From JAZLFH01 sp045615705 (GTDB taxonomy: Bacteria; Bacillota; Clostridia; UMGS1883), in assembly GCA_045615705.1 (NCBI GenBank), contig JAZLFH010000017.1, positions 1 through 64,000 on the forward strand: DNA of 64,000 nt, read 5' to 3'. The translations under genes and the position numbers were made by a program. Positions 44,368 through 52,999 of the stretch are shown here, piece after piece. The notes under the pieces are model-generated. The model had not been told where the DNA came from and searched no databases. It saw only the letters and a program-made list of their open reading frames with translations. Within the stretch, counting starts at the first letter, position 1, and each line of letters begins with the position of its first letter.

Positions 44368-45629
44368 TTATTTTTCCTCCTTTTGTCAAGAAAATAGACT
44401 GTATCAAGTTTAAACAGATTTGCTGCCTCAACTATATTTTCTTTTGTAAGAGAATTTATCTTTTTTATCTCATCATCAGCAGTTAAATCCGTACCTGCTA
44501 TTCGGTTTGAAATTTTCTTGTTTAATATTGAATAAAGAGAGTCGTTTTGTGCTTTGAGTGCTGTAACAAGTGTTTTTTTCGCTCCGTCAAATTCTTCGTC
44601 CGTGATTACTCCGTTTTTAATATTTTCAAGTTCAAAAAGTATTCCGTCATAAGCCTTTTTGAAGTTTTCGCACTCTATTCCGCTCTTTACCAGAATTATT
44701 CCCTTGTGCTTGTCATACGATGCCGATGCATAGTAGCAAAGGCTCATTTTTTCTCTTACATTATTGAACAGTTTACTCGTTGCTCCTCCGCCGAAAACTA
44801 CCGTTGCAAGCCAAGCGGCATACATTTTATCATCATTTGCCAAAACAGGCACCCGAAATCCCATGCAAAGTTTCCCTTGTGTAACATCCATCTTTTCTTT
44901 GACTTTTTTAATCTCGTTTCCCGGTTCTTTATATGTTCCTTTAATTATTGAAGCATCTCTGTCATTAAGATTTTTTACAAACTTATCTGAAAAATCGGTT
45001 GCATCTTTTTTCGAAAAATTTCCGGTAAACATAATGTCTATTACGCTGTTGTCAAGGAGAGTATTGTACTGGTTTATTATGTCATCTTCGCTTATTTTTT
45101 TTGCAATGTCAGTATAACCCACCGTATTTACACCGTAAGGTTCATCATGACACATTTCTTCAAGAAGCCTGTTTGTACTGTATGAAATTTTATTGTTTCG
45201 CTCCGCTTCAATCTTTTTAATAAGATTTTCTTTTTCGCTTTTTATATCTTGTTTCTTAAAACCTATCTCACGAGGCGAAAAAAAGACATCAAAAAGCAGT
45301 TCACTTGCCCCTGAAAATATATCAATACCTTCGGGAAGTGTGCTTTTTGAAAGAATATCAAATCCAATACACACAATATTTTCTTCGCCGATTTTTGCAC
45401 TGTAAGTGTAAAGCGATGTACCGTAAAGTTTTTCCGACTCTACATTAAGCTTCATTCGTGAAGGATACTTTTTCCCTCCGCAACGAAAAAGCATGGAAAT
45501 AAGGTTGTTTATTGTCGCTTCTTTCTTTTCAAGCGGTCTGTGTATAATTACATCGACACGCATAGTCGTAAATTTATCATCCGGTATTAAAAAAAGGTTT
45601 ATTCCGTTTTTCAGTTTTATTTTTTCCAT
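44334..45629 (-). CDS. M16-family peptidase-like protein, non-catalytic subunit (YmfF/YfmF type)
   Basis: The 431-residue protein has the two-lobed M16 fold (ENIVCIGFDILSKST, FGGGATSKLFNNVREK with the conserved R/Y region) but no HxxEH: the corresponding stretch reads NNLISMLFRCGG. This loss is normal in the partner subunit. It lies first of the pair, 42 bases after the 19-codon mini-ORF. GAGGAG precedes the ATG. Confidence 0.87.
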   Translation of the reverse strand: MEKIKLKNGINLFLIPDDKFTTMRVDVIIHRPLEKKEATINNLISMLFRCGGKKYPSRMKLNVESEKLYGTSLYTYSAKIGEENIVCIGFDILSKSTLPEGIDIFSGASELLFDVFFSPREIGFKKQDIKSEKENLIKKIEAERNNKISYSTNRLLEEMCHDEPYGVNTVGYTDIAKKISEDDIINQYNTLLDNSVIDIMFTGNFSKKDATDFSDKFVKNLNDRDASIIKGTYKEPGNEIKKVKEKMDVTQGKLCMGFRVPVLANDDKMYAAWLATVVFGGGATSKLFNNVREKMSLCYYASASYDKHKGIILVKSGIECENFKKAYDGILFELENIKNGVITDEEFDGAKKTLVTALKAQNDSLYSILNKKISNRIAGTDLTADDEIKKINSLTKENIVEAANLFKLDTVYFLDKRRKNKWNLKNIYILQ

Positions 45630-45671
45630 AAAATACTCCTCTATGTAAAGGACGCCTTTGGGCAGTCCGTT

Positions 45672-45731
45672 TTACTTGCTTACTCCTATCGTAGCAATTA
45701 AAGAAAATATCCACACTAAAAGTTTCCGCAT
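45672..45731 (-). CDS. 19-residue hydrophobic mini-ORF before the M16 pair
   Basis: ATG 45731 opens MRKLLVWIFSLIATIGVSK and ends at TAA 45674-45672. A strong GCGGAGGTG site stands 5 bases before the ATG. ACTAAAAG and CTTTTAGT form an 8-bp inverted repeat enclosing the ribosome site and start codon. Downstream, GGAC-GCC-CAAA-GGC-GTCC forms a hairpin before the M16 gene. It could be a membrane micropeptide or a translated leader controlling the next gene. It is too short for homology. Confidence 0.55.
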   Translation of the reverse strand: MRKLLVWIFSLIATIGVSK

Positions 45732-45761
45732 AATAGCACCTCCGCTTTTAGTATATCCCTT

Positions 45762-46883
45762 TTAATCTTTAAAATTCTTTTTGATTGAAAGCACAAAATC
45801 TCCCAGTTTTTCCGAACTGTTTGCACTTCCTATATATGAAGCTCCTTCTCTCATATGCTTTTGCAGATACTCGTTATTAAAGAACATATATACCGCTTCG
45901 TCAATCGGAAATGTTTTTGTTATAAACATCGCCAAACCGTTATTAAGCAGAAATTCCTTGTTCCTGTCTTCCTGCCCCGGTATCGGACTTTCAATCAGCA
46001 TAGGAACAGCTTTTGAAAGTGCTTCCGAAACCGTTAATCCGCCCGGTTTTGTAACTAAAATATCGGACGCATCCATCATTACTTCAACATTATTTACAAA
46101 TTCGTAAGGATATACCTTGTGCTTAAAATTAGTTCGCAAAAGTCTTTTGTATGCCCGCTCATTCTTACCGCATACCGCAATTATCTGAAAATCATCCTCT
46201 AAACCGTCAAGCGTCTTTATCTCTCGTGCTATATTTCCGAATCCCATAGAGCCCATCATTACCATAACTGTTTGCTTATTTTCGATATTAAGCATTTCTC
46301 TTGCCGTTTTTTTATCTGTATTTTTTGAAAATTTAGCGTCAATGGGAATCCCGAACGGAAGTATTTTTTCTTCCGGAATCCCGTTTTTCTTCATTTGATT
46401 TCCGAGTAAATGTGTAGGTGTTACATAGTAGTCAAGATTTGTTTCATACCACATAGGATGAACGGTAAAATCCGTGATTATTCCTATGGTTTTTATTCCG
46501 CTTAAACGGTTTTTCATTGCCGTAATGCTCTTTGCGGAAAATAAATGCGAGCAAATTATTACATCGGGGCAGAAATCATCAATATACCTGATTGTTTTGT
46601 ATGTCAGAATTTTATTTAACACCAAATCCATTTTTATCATATCTTCGCCGAGTTTAAACTCGTCCTTTTCAAGCATACGATAAAACTTAGCGTATGTTTT
46701 CGGTGCGTATTTTGTGGATAATAAATATCCCTTTTCAACTGTGTCCGAAAGTGCCGGGCTTATATATTTATATTGGTCGAGTATTCTGCATTCGGCACCT
46801 TTTGATTTTAAGTATTCGGAAATTGCTCTCGCACTTGCAGTATGTCCTTGTCCTGTTGAAATTGTGAGAATTAAAACTTTCAT
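45762..46883 (-). CDS. GT28-family glycolipid glycosyltransferase (MGDG synthase/UgtP-like)
   Basis: The 373-residue protein begins VLILTISTGQGHTASARAIS, the N-terminal glycine-rich part of the MGDG-synthase family, and carries a GT28 C-terminal sugar-nucleotide site (VTKPGGLTVSEALSKAVPML, PIPGQEDRNKEFL). Such enzymes add glucose or galactose to diacylglycerol for membrane glycolipids or lipoteichoic acid anchors. GGGAGG precedes the ATG. It leads the operon that ends with lgt. Confidence 0.88.
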   Translation of the reverse strand: MKVLILTISTGQGHTASARAISEYLKSKGAECRILDQYKYISPALSDTVEKGYLLSTKYAPKTYAKFYRMLEKDEFKLGEDMIKMDLVLNKILTYKTIRYIDDFCPDVIICSHLFSAKSITAMKNRLSGIKTIGIITDFTVHPMWYETNLDYYVTPTHLLGNQMKKNGIPEEKILPFGIPIDAKFSKNTDKKTAREMLNIENKQTVMVMMGSMGFGNIAREIKTLDGLEDDFQIIAVCGKNERAYKRLLRTNFKHKVYPYEFVNNVEVMMDASDILVTKPGGLTVSEALSKAVPMLIESPIPGQEDRNKEFLLNNGLAMFITKTFPIDEAVYMFFNNEYLQKHMREGASYIGSANSSEKLGDFVLSIKKNFKD

Positions 46884-46932
46884 AAGTTTTCCTCCCTGTA
46901 AAAATAATCAGTAACACAATTTTTATAAAGCA

Positions 46933-46960
46933 CATAGAATGTGAGTGTAAGCAGCTTACA
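46933..46960 (+). promoter_or_regulatory. Sporulation-type -10 candidate plus palindrome before the Cys-rich micropeptide
   Basis: CATAGAAT at 46933-46940 fits the CATAnnnT form of mother-cell sigma factors (sigma-E/K), with ACAC about 15 bases upstream. A 15-base palindrome, TGTAAGC-A-GCTTACA, follows at 46946-46960, about where transcription would begin. No sigma-A promoter was seen for this gene. Confidence 0.35.
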
Positions 46961-46988
46961 GTAAATCTACTTTGAAAGGAGATTACCC

Positions 46989-47105
46989 ATGCTTTTCGGA
47001 TGCAACTCTAATAACGGAAACAATTGCTGCGAATGGATTATTTGGATAATCGTTATCGCATTCATTCTTAACTGCCTTTGCGGTAATAACGACTGCGGTT
47101 GCTAA
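46989..47105 (+). CDS. 38-residue Cys/Asn-rich membrane micropeptide
   Basis: The frame reads MLFGCNSNNGNNCCEW, then a hydrophobic helix (IIWIIVIAFILNCL), then CGNNDCGC and stop. Six cysteines flank one membrane segment. AAAGGAG is well placed before the ATG and a terminator follows within 6 bases, so it is a complete gene unit. It resembles in style the small Gly/Cys proteins of spore coats (YjcZ-like), but no family is certain. Confidence 0.7.
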   Translation: MLFGCNSNNGNNCCEWIIWIIVIAFILNCLCGNNDCGC

Positions 47106-47110
47106 TTAAC

Positions 47111-47146
47111 TTTTTCGGGGAGATTATTCTCCCCGTTTTATTTTTT
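47111..47146. terminator. Shared terminator of the micropeptide and rdgB
   Basis: CGGGGAG (47116-47122), loop, CTCCCCG (47129-47135), TTTTATTTTTT. The rdgB stop (47124-47126) is in the loop, so the stem includes the end of that gene. Confidence 0.85.
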
Positions 47147-47705
47147 CTCTGAGCATTTTAAGTGCCATTCCCCTATGACTTACGGAATTTTTCTCATCCG
47201 GGTTTAGTTCGGAAAAGGTCTTTTTAAACTTTTTAACATAAAACACCGGGTCATATCCAAATCCGTCAGTTCCTCTGGGTGTTCTTGTTATTGTTCCCTC
47301 ACATTTTCCTTCGCATACAAGCTCTTTATCCCCGTCTGTAAAAACAATTGTACATACAAACCGTGCATTTCGCTCTCCTTCGGGAGCATTTTCCATATTT
47401 TTAAGTAAAAGTTTTGTTCTGTCGCTGTCTGTAAGTCCTTCTCCTCCGTACCTTGCAGAATAAACTCCCGGTTCTCCTTTCAGATAATCCACAATCAAAC
47501 CCGAATCATCTGCAATAACCGGAATTTTTACCTTTTTTACTATTTCTCGTGCCTTTTTCAAAGCATTTTCTTCAAATGTTTTTCCGTCCTCAATGACATC
47601 TGTTTCTACGCCGACATCACTTAAAGACAAAATCTCATGTTCTTTTAAAATTTCACGAAACTCACGAACTTTGTTTTTGTTGTTTGTTCCTGCAACTATT
47701 TTCAT
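47124..47705 (-). CDS. rdgB: Non-canonical purine NTP pyrophosphatase (RdgB/HAM1)
   Basis: The 193-residue protein removes ITP, dITP and XTP from the nucleotide pool. GTNNKNKVREFREIL, ADDSGLIVDYLKGEPGVYSAR, GFGYDPVFY and SHRGMAL are all family motifs. It lies 2 bases after rph, a common Firmicute pairing. Confidence 0.95.
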   Translation of the reverse strand: MKIVAGTNNKNKVREFREILKEHEILSLSDVGVETDVIEDGKTFEENALKKAREIVKKVKIPVIADDSGLIVDYLKGEPGVYSARYGGEGLTDSDRTKLLLKNMENAPEGERNARFVCTIVFTDGDKELVCEGKCEGTITRTPRGTDGFGYDPVFYVKKFKKTFSELNPDEKNSVSHRGMALKMLREKIKRGE

Positions 47706-47707
47706 AC

Positions 47708-48427
47708 TTACTCCTTTAAAGAATTCTTTTGAGCCTTTGTTATTTCTTTAATTCCTTTTTTTGCTAGTGCATACAAAGAGTCGAGTTCCTCTTTTGAAAA
47801 TGTTTTACCTTCGGCAGTTCCCTGTACTTCTATTATTTCTCCCTTGTCATTCATTACAAAATTCATATCAACATCAGCCGAAGAATCTTCCTTATAGCAC
47901 AAGTCTAAAAGAACCTCATTGTCTTTTATTCCCACACTTACCGCAGAAACAAACGATTTTAGAGGGCTTTTGGTAATTAAGCCTTGCTCCTTTAAATAAG
48001 TAAGAGCATCATAAAGTGCCACAAATCCTCCCGTAATCGAAGCACATCTTGTCCCGCCGTCTGCCTGTAATACATCACAATCAATCGTAATGGTTCTTTC
48101 TCCGAGTTTTTTCATATCTACCGAGGCACGAAGACTTCTTCCTATAAGCCTTTGGATTTCTCCGCTTCTTCCGTTTAATTTTAACTTTGATATATCTCTT
48201 TTGTTTCTTGTTGATGTTGCTCTCGGAAGCATACTGTACTCCGCAGTTACCCAGCCTTCACCCGAATCTTTTTTAAATGGCGGTACCGATTCTTCAACAC
48301 TTGCCGTGCAAAGTACCTTTGTATCTCCCATTTCAATCAGGACAGAACCTTCGGCGTATTTTGTATAATGCCTCGTAATTTTTATCGGTCTTAACTTGTC
48401 CTTTTTTCTTCCGTCCGTTCTCTCCAT
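47708..48427 (-). CDS. rph: Ribonuclease PH
   Basis: The 239-residue 3'-5' phosphorolytic exonuclease trims tRNA precursors. RTDGRKKDKLRPIKI at the start, GWVTAEYSMLPRAT, GRSLRASVDM, TIDCDVLQADGGTR and the DVDMNFV metal site are present. GGAGAATTACT precedes the ATG. It is 12 bases after the NAGPA-type gene. Confidence 0.96.
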   Translation of the reverse strand: MERTDGRKKDKLRPIKITRHYTKYAEGSVLIEMGDTKVLCTASVEESVPPFKKDSGEGWVTAEYSMLPRATSTRNKRDISKLKLNGRSGEIQRLIGRSLRASVDMKKLGERTITIDCDVLQADGGTRCASITGGFVALYDALTYLKEQGLITKSPLKSFVSAVSVGIKDNEVLLDLCYKEDSSADVDMNFVMNDKGEIIEVQGTAEGKTFSKEELDSLYALAKKGIKEITKAQKNSLKE

Positions 48428-48439
48428 AGTAATTCTCCT

Positions 48440-50695
48440 TTAAAATAATTCATTTATAGAATATGTTACTCCATCTTCATTGATATAAAATGAAAGGTAT
48501 CTTGCTTCTTTTATTCTTTCCGAAACAGACACACTCCTGTCGCCGCTGACATTTGAAAGTGCAAAATAATGTACTCCGTCTTTTACATAACGAAAGTTAT
48601 CGGTAGAGCGGTATATTACATATACATCTTTTTGAGTATTTGCCAGGTAATCTTCAAATACCTCCCTTTCAAAGTTGTCGCTCCATGTTGTAATATCACT
48701 GTTTAGTACTATAAAAAGATTGTATGCTTTGCTTTTATCTACCGCATTTTTTAATGTATCCCACTGAGTTGAATCTGTTGCTCTTATTCCGCCGTTTGAA
48801 GCATTTAGTGTTATAAAAAGCGATGAACCGTATTCCAAAGATTGTGCTTTGTTGCAAGAAATAAATTCTGTTTTGTCCATTTTCCCCGCAAAGGCACTGA
48901 GGTTACTTGTCTTTTTCTCAAAATTCTTTTTTGCCGCTCTTTCAATAAATGAATCTGCCATATCACTTATTGAGCATACATTGAAAGTAAATGCTTTGTC
49001 ATTAGCCTTGTAATAGTCATCTCTTTTGTCTTCGTTCCAAAGATTTTCGGGAATGAAGCGAAGGTCTTCACTGATATTTCCCACCGTAACACGGCTATAC
49101 GCCACTGTTGTGCCGAATTTCGCACTTATTATTGCTTCGCCCGAAGATACTCCGCTTATTATACCATCGTTTGAAACCGAAGCACATCCGCTGTCGGAAG
49201 AAAAACTTACAAGCGACAGATTATCTATCTTGGATTCTCTTCCTGCTCTGTCATAGCCGTAAACGGTCAGTGCTATGTTACCCCCGACATCACATTTAAC
49301 CGTTCTCGTAGCAAGAAGTCTTTCGGGTAAATCAATTACATCTACTTCTTGTGTAGCCGTAATTCCGTCATAAGTTGCACTTATAATGGCTTTCCCCGAT
49401 TCTTTCGGGTAAAACACTCCGTTTTCAATATAGCCTTTTACACCTGATACCCTAAACGAAACATCAGTATCTTTTTCTGCGAAATAATTGTTATAAAAGT
49501 GAGCCGAAACGGGAGTTTTATCGTTTGTAAAAACAAACGGTTTCGTTACAAGAATTTCACCAGAAGAAACTTTTGAATCAACCGTATCGCTTGTTATTGC
49601 GGCACAGTTTATTACTCGCCTTGTTTCGCACGGATTGTTTATCGTGTGGAGTTCGTTGTATCCTTTTGACTTCCCTACCAATGCGGTAGACCCGCCTCCG
49701 TCAAGATTTATTGCATTAGTGCAACCTAATTCCTTTAAAATATCCGCAAAGTCGTCAAGAGTTACCCCCGAAGAAGCGGTTTGCCTTCCGTCAACAGCAA
49801 CGAGGTAAACTACTGTTCCGTCCTCGTTTGTTCCCAATGCACTTCTTGGGTGCTTGCCTTCAACATCATGGGTTATTTTAGTTTCTTGTCCGTTTTTAAG
49901 AAGGATTGTTCCTCCGCCGAATGCAGTTTGAATGTTTTTAATATTGGGAGTTAAAGTCTTATCTAAAATAACCTTGTCCCCTTCTTTAAAGTTTTCCGCC
50001 AAAAATGTGCTGTACCCCTCAGACACATCCAAAACATATCCGTTTGCGGGAATTTTTACGCTTTCTTGGTTCCGCCTGAACTCTTTTATTGTGTCATTTT
50101 CGACAACTACCTCTACCACATCTCCGCCGGGTGCCAAGGACATACCCGAATTAAACTTATCCGTGTACATCATCATATATTCAAATCCGCCGGTATAAGT
50201 GTTTAATTCTTTTATCATTTCGTAGTTTCCGTTAGGTGCAACTATTGACATTCCCAACTGATAATAGTCTAAAATAACGCTGTCTCCGTCATAAAAAACA
50301 CCTGCCATAGAGTAGTCGTTATTATATTTTGACTTAATAATTTCTCCGTCTTTAATCATCGCACCGATTGCAAATCCTGTATTTCTGGCAGAAAAAAAGT
50401 CTGCATTAATTGCGGCAACCGTATTTTTCTGCTCTTTTGCGTGATTCATAACCGTTTGAAGATTTTCAAGTGAATTGCATGCCAAAACATCAAGTGAAAG
50501 ATGCTTTTCTTTCAAATCTGCCTTTACAACATTTATGACTAATGACCTGTCGGAATAAAATTTTTTGTATGTTATGAGTTCAACGCCTTTTGACATTGGC
50601 TCGGTAGTTTTGTACTCAAATATGGGTGCGGCACCGGCATTAGGTGCAATAAAAATTGTTAAAGTCATCAAAACCAGTATAATAATTCGTTTCAT
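48440..50695 (-). CDS. Secreted phosphodiester-glycosidase (NAGPA)-domain protein with Ig-like repeats
   Basis: The 751-residue protein has a signal peptide, a NAGPA domain (about 80-370) with AINADFFSARNTGFAIGAM, ALGTNEDGTVVYLVAVDGR and NLDGGGSTALVGK, two bacterial Ig-like segments (about 400-560) and a C-terminal domain reminiscent of a metallophosphoesterase (about 580-740), not certain. Human NAGPA cleaves GlcNAc-phosphodiesters; bacterial ones act on cell-wall polymer linkages. GAGGTGG overlaps a GTG that would add four residues, so ATG 50695 is chosen. It diverges from the csaB operon. Confidence 0.83.
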   Translation of the reverse strand: MKRIIILVLMTLTIFIAPNAGAAPIFEYKTTEPMSKGVELITYKKFYSDRSLVINVVKADLKEKHLSLDVLACNSLENLQTVMNHAKEQKNTVAAINADFFSARNTGFAIGAMIKDGEIIKSKYNNDYSMAGVFYDGDSVILDYYQLGMSIVAPNGNYEMIKELNTYTGGFEYMMMYTDKFNSGMSLAPGGDVVEVVVENDTIKEFRRNQESVKIPANGYVLDVSEGYSTFLAENFKEGDKVILDKTLTPNIKNIQTAFGGGTILLKNGQETKITHDVEGKHPRSALGTNEDGTVVYLVAVDGRQTASSGVTLDDFADILKELGCTNAINLDGGGSTALVGKSKGYNELHTINNPCETRRVINCAAITSDTVDSKVSSGEILVTKPFVFTNDKTPVSAHFYNNYFAEKDTDVSFRVSGVKGYIENGVFYPKESGKAIISATYDGITATQEVDVIDLPERLLATRTVKCDVGGNIALTVYGYDRAGRESKIDNLSLVSFSSDSGCASVSNDGIISGVSSGEAIISAKFGTTVAYSRVTVGNISEDLRFIPENLWNEDKRDDYYKANDKAFTFNVCSISDMADSFIERAAKKNFEKKTSNLSAFAGKMDKTEFISCNKAQSLEYGSSLFITLNASNGGIRATDSTQWDTLKNAVDKSKAYNLFIVLNSDITTWSDNFEREVFEDYLANTQKDVYVIYRSTDNFRYVKDGVHYFALSNVSGDRSVSVSERIKEARYLSFYINEDGVTYSINELF

Positions 50696-50766
50696 TAAAG
50701 TTACCACCTCACAGAATCATTTTATACTTTTTTATCTTAATAATCAAGTATATTAGCAAATATTCC

Positions 50767-50795
50767 TTGATATTTTTGTGTTGTTAAAGTATAAT
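50767..50795 (+). promoter_or_regulatory. Promoter of the csaB-murJ envelope-polymer operon
   Basis: TTGATA at 50767-50772 and TATAAT at 50790-50795, 17-base spacer, 32 bases before the csaB TTG start. Confidence 0.75.
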
Positions 50796-50827
50796 AAATA
50801 TATTACCAATTAAAGGAGATGAGTGCT

Positions 50828-52999
50828 TTGAGTCTTAATATTTTGCTCGCAACCATGCAACTTGACATAGGCGGAGCGGAAACGCATATTATAGAACTTG
50901 CAAAAAGCCTTAAAGCACGGGGACACAGCGTTTTTATTGCCTCAGGCGGCGGTGTATATGAAGAAGAATTGAAAAAATATGATATACCTCACTTTTGTGT
51001 CGCACTGAACAGTAAAAATCCAATCAGTGTCCTTTCCTCGATGAGAAAACTTTCAAAAATAATTGACGAACAAAAGATTGACATTGTTCACTCTCATGCA
51101 AGAATCCCGTCATTTATAATAAACAAAATCCACAAAAAGAAAAATTTTGCTTTTGTAACGACTGCCCACGGTGCTTTCAGTACAAAATACGGTCTTAAAT
51201 ACATAACAAGTTGGGGCGAAAAATCTATCGCCGTAAGTGATGATTTAAAAGAGTATCTCGTAAGAAACTACAATTATCCCGAAAAGGACATAACCGTAAC
51301 AATAAACGGTATTGATACCGACTTTTTCTGTCCCGAAGTTTCTGATTCTGATAAAAAAGAAAAAACAATCGTTCATGTTTGCCGTATGGACACAAGGGTA
51401 AGCCTTGTTGCTCATCTTCTAATCAAGGCTTTTGAAACAGGAAGAATTGACCGTGATGTCCGTTTAATGATAGTGGGCGGCGGAAATGATTATGAAAATG
51501 TGTTAAGAGAAGCCAATTTAGTAAACGGAAAATTAGGTTATGATGCAATTTCTCTTACGGGAGCCCTTACCGATGTAAAACCCATACTGAATAAAGCCGA
51601 CCTTTTTGTCGGCGTTTCCCGTGCCGCTCTTGAAGCCATGGCTTGCGAAAGACCGAGCATTCTCGCCGGAGCGGAAGGCACTCTCGGACTTTTTTATAAA
51701 GAAAAACTTGATGACGCAATAAAAACAAACTTTTGTTGCCGAGGTCTGAAAGAAGCAAGCGTTGATTCTTTGACAGATGATATAAATAACTTTTTTTCTC
51801 TCTCAAATGAAGAACAAAACAGTATCGGCAAATATTCAAGGACTGTCGTAAAAGAGTATTACTCCGTAAAAAAGATGACAGATGATACACTTTTTTCTTA
51901 CAGTGAAGTTTTAAAAGAGCGTATCCCAAAAAAAGTGTTAATTTCAGGTTATTACGGTTTCAATAACAACGGAGATGATGCTCTTTTATACTCAATTATA
52001 AGTGATTTAAAAAATGAAGTTGAAAATGTTGAAATTACCGTATTGTCAAATAATCCCGAAGAAACAAAAAAACTTTACGGTGTAAATTCAATTTCCCGCA
52101 CGGCAATTTTAAAAATTCTTTCTCTCATGGAGCGTAACGCACTCTTTATTTCTGGTGGCGGAACGCTTATTCAAGACAGTACAAGCACAAAATCGCTCAT
52201 CTATTATTTAACATTAATAAGACTTGCAAAGATGAAAAAAATGAGAGTTTCATTATTTGCCAACGGTATAGGCACACTTAAAAAATGTAACGAAAAAAGA
52301 GTTTCCAAGGTCTTAAATAAAGTGGATTCCATAACTTTAAGGGATGAAATTGCACTTATGTGGCTTAAAAAAATCAATGTTTCAAGACCTTTTATTAAAC
52401 TTACGGCAGACCCTGTATTTGCACTTGATGCACTTGATAAAACAGAAGGCAAAAAATATCTCGAATCGTTCAATATTAACAGCGACAGCATAGCATATTT
52501 TTGTATGAGATTCGACAAAAAATCATCTCCTTCATTTTGCAAAGAAATTGCAAAATGTGCAGACGAACTTTCAAAAGAAGGATACTTTCCCGTATTTATC
52601 CCGTTTCAAAGCAACAAGGACACAAAAATTTGTGAAGAAATCCAAAGTCTTATGAATGAAAAGTCCGAAATTCTTGTACTTCCTGTTTCGCCTTACCTTT
52701 CGCTTTCGGTGTTTTCGTGCGGAAAGGTTTGTGTAGGAATGAGGCTTCATTCTCTTATTTACGCATTTTCTCAAAATGTTCCCGTAACAGGCATAGTGTA
52801 TGATACAAAAGTAAAAGGTTTTATGGATTACACAGGTCTTGACAGTTACATAAATACAGAAGATGTCACAAGCGAAAAATTGCTTGATTTAATCAAAAAA
52901 AGCATTGAAAGAAAATCTCCCTATGATTGCGAAAAATTTTCTTTGCTTGCTCACGAAAATGTAAAAATAGCACTTAACATCAAGGAGGGTATCTTTTGA
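50828..52999 (+). CDS. csaB: Fusion: GT4 glycosyltransferase (N) + CsaB pyruvyl transferase (C)
   Basis: The 723-residue protein joins a GT4 glycosyltransferase (about 1-365: MQLDIGGAETHIIELAK, VGVSRAALEAMACERPSIL) to CsaB (about 370-720: ISGYYGFNNNGDDALLYSI, FISGGGTLIQD, GMRLHSLIYAF). CsaB adds ketal-pyruvate to secondary wall polymer, the modification SLH domains recognise. A frame-matched ATG at 50819 overlaps the ribosome site, so TTG 50828, 9 bases after AAAGGAG, is the likely start. The gene leads a six-gene operon and the next gene overlaps it by 4 bases. Confidence 0.93.
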   Translation: MSLNILLATMQLDIGGAETHIIELAKSLKARGHSVFIASGGGVYEEELKKYDIPHFCVALNSKNPISVLSSMRKLSKIIDEQKIDIVHSHARIPSFIINKIHKKKNFAFVTTAHGAFSTKYGLKYITSWGEKSIAVSDDLKEYLVRNYNYPEKDITVTINGIDTDFFCPEVSDSDKKEKTIVHVCRMDTRVSLVAHLLIKAFETGRIDRDVRLMIVGGGNDYENVLREANLVNGKLGYDAISLTGALTDVKPILNKADLFVGVSRAALEAMACERPSILAGAEGTLGLFYKEKLDDAIKTNFCCRGLKEASVDSLTDDINNFFSLSNEEQNSIGKYSRTVVKEYYSVKKMTDDTLFSYSEVLKERIPKKVLISGYYGFNNNGDDALLYSIISDLKNEVENVEITVLSNNPEETKKLYGVNSISRTAILKILSLMERNALFISGGGTLIQDSTSTKSLIYYLTLIRLAKMKKMRVSLFANGIGTLKKCNEKRVSKVLNKVDSITLRDEIALMWLKKINVSRPFIKLTADPVFALDALDKTEGKKYLESFNINSDSIAYFCMRFDKKSSPSFCKEIAKCADELSKEGYFPVFIPFQSNKDTKICEEIQSLMNEKSEILVLPVSPYLSLSVFSCGKVCVGMRLHSLIYAFSQNVPVTGIVYDTKVKGFMDYTGLDSYINTEDVTSEKLLDLIKKSIERKSPYDCEKFSLLAHENVKIALNIKEGIF

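Noticed and set aside
44334..45629. M16 gene lacking HxxEH as a pseudogene
   Set aside because: Loss of the metal motif in one subunit of a paired M16 peptidase is normal, and the frame is intact.
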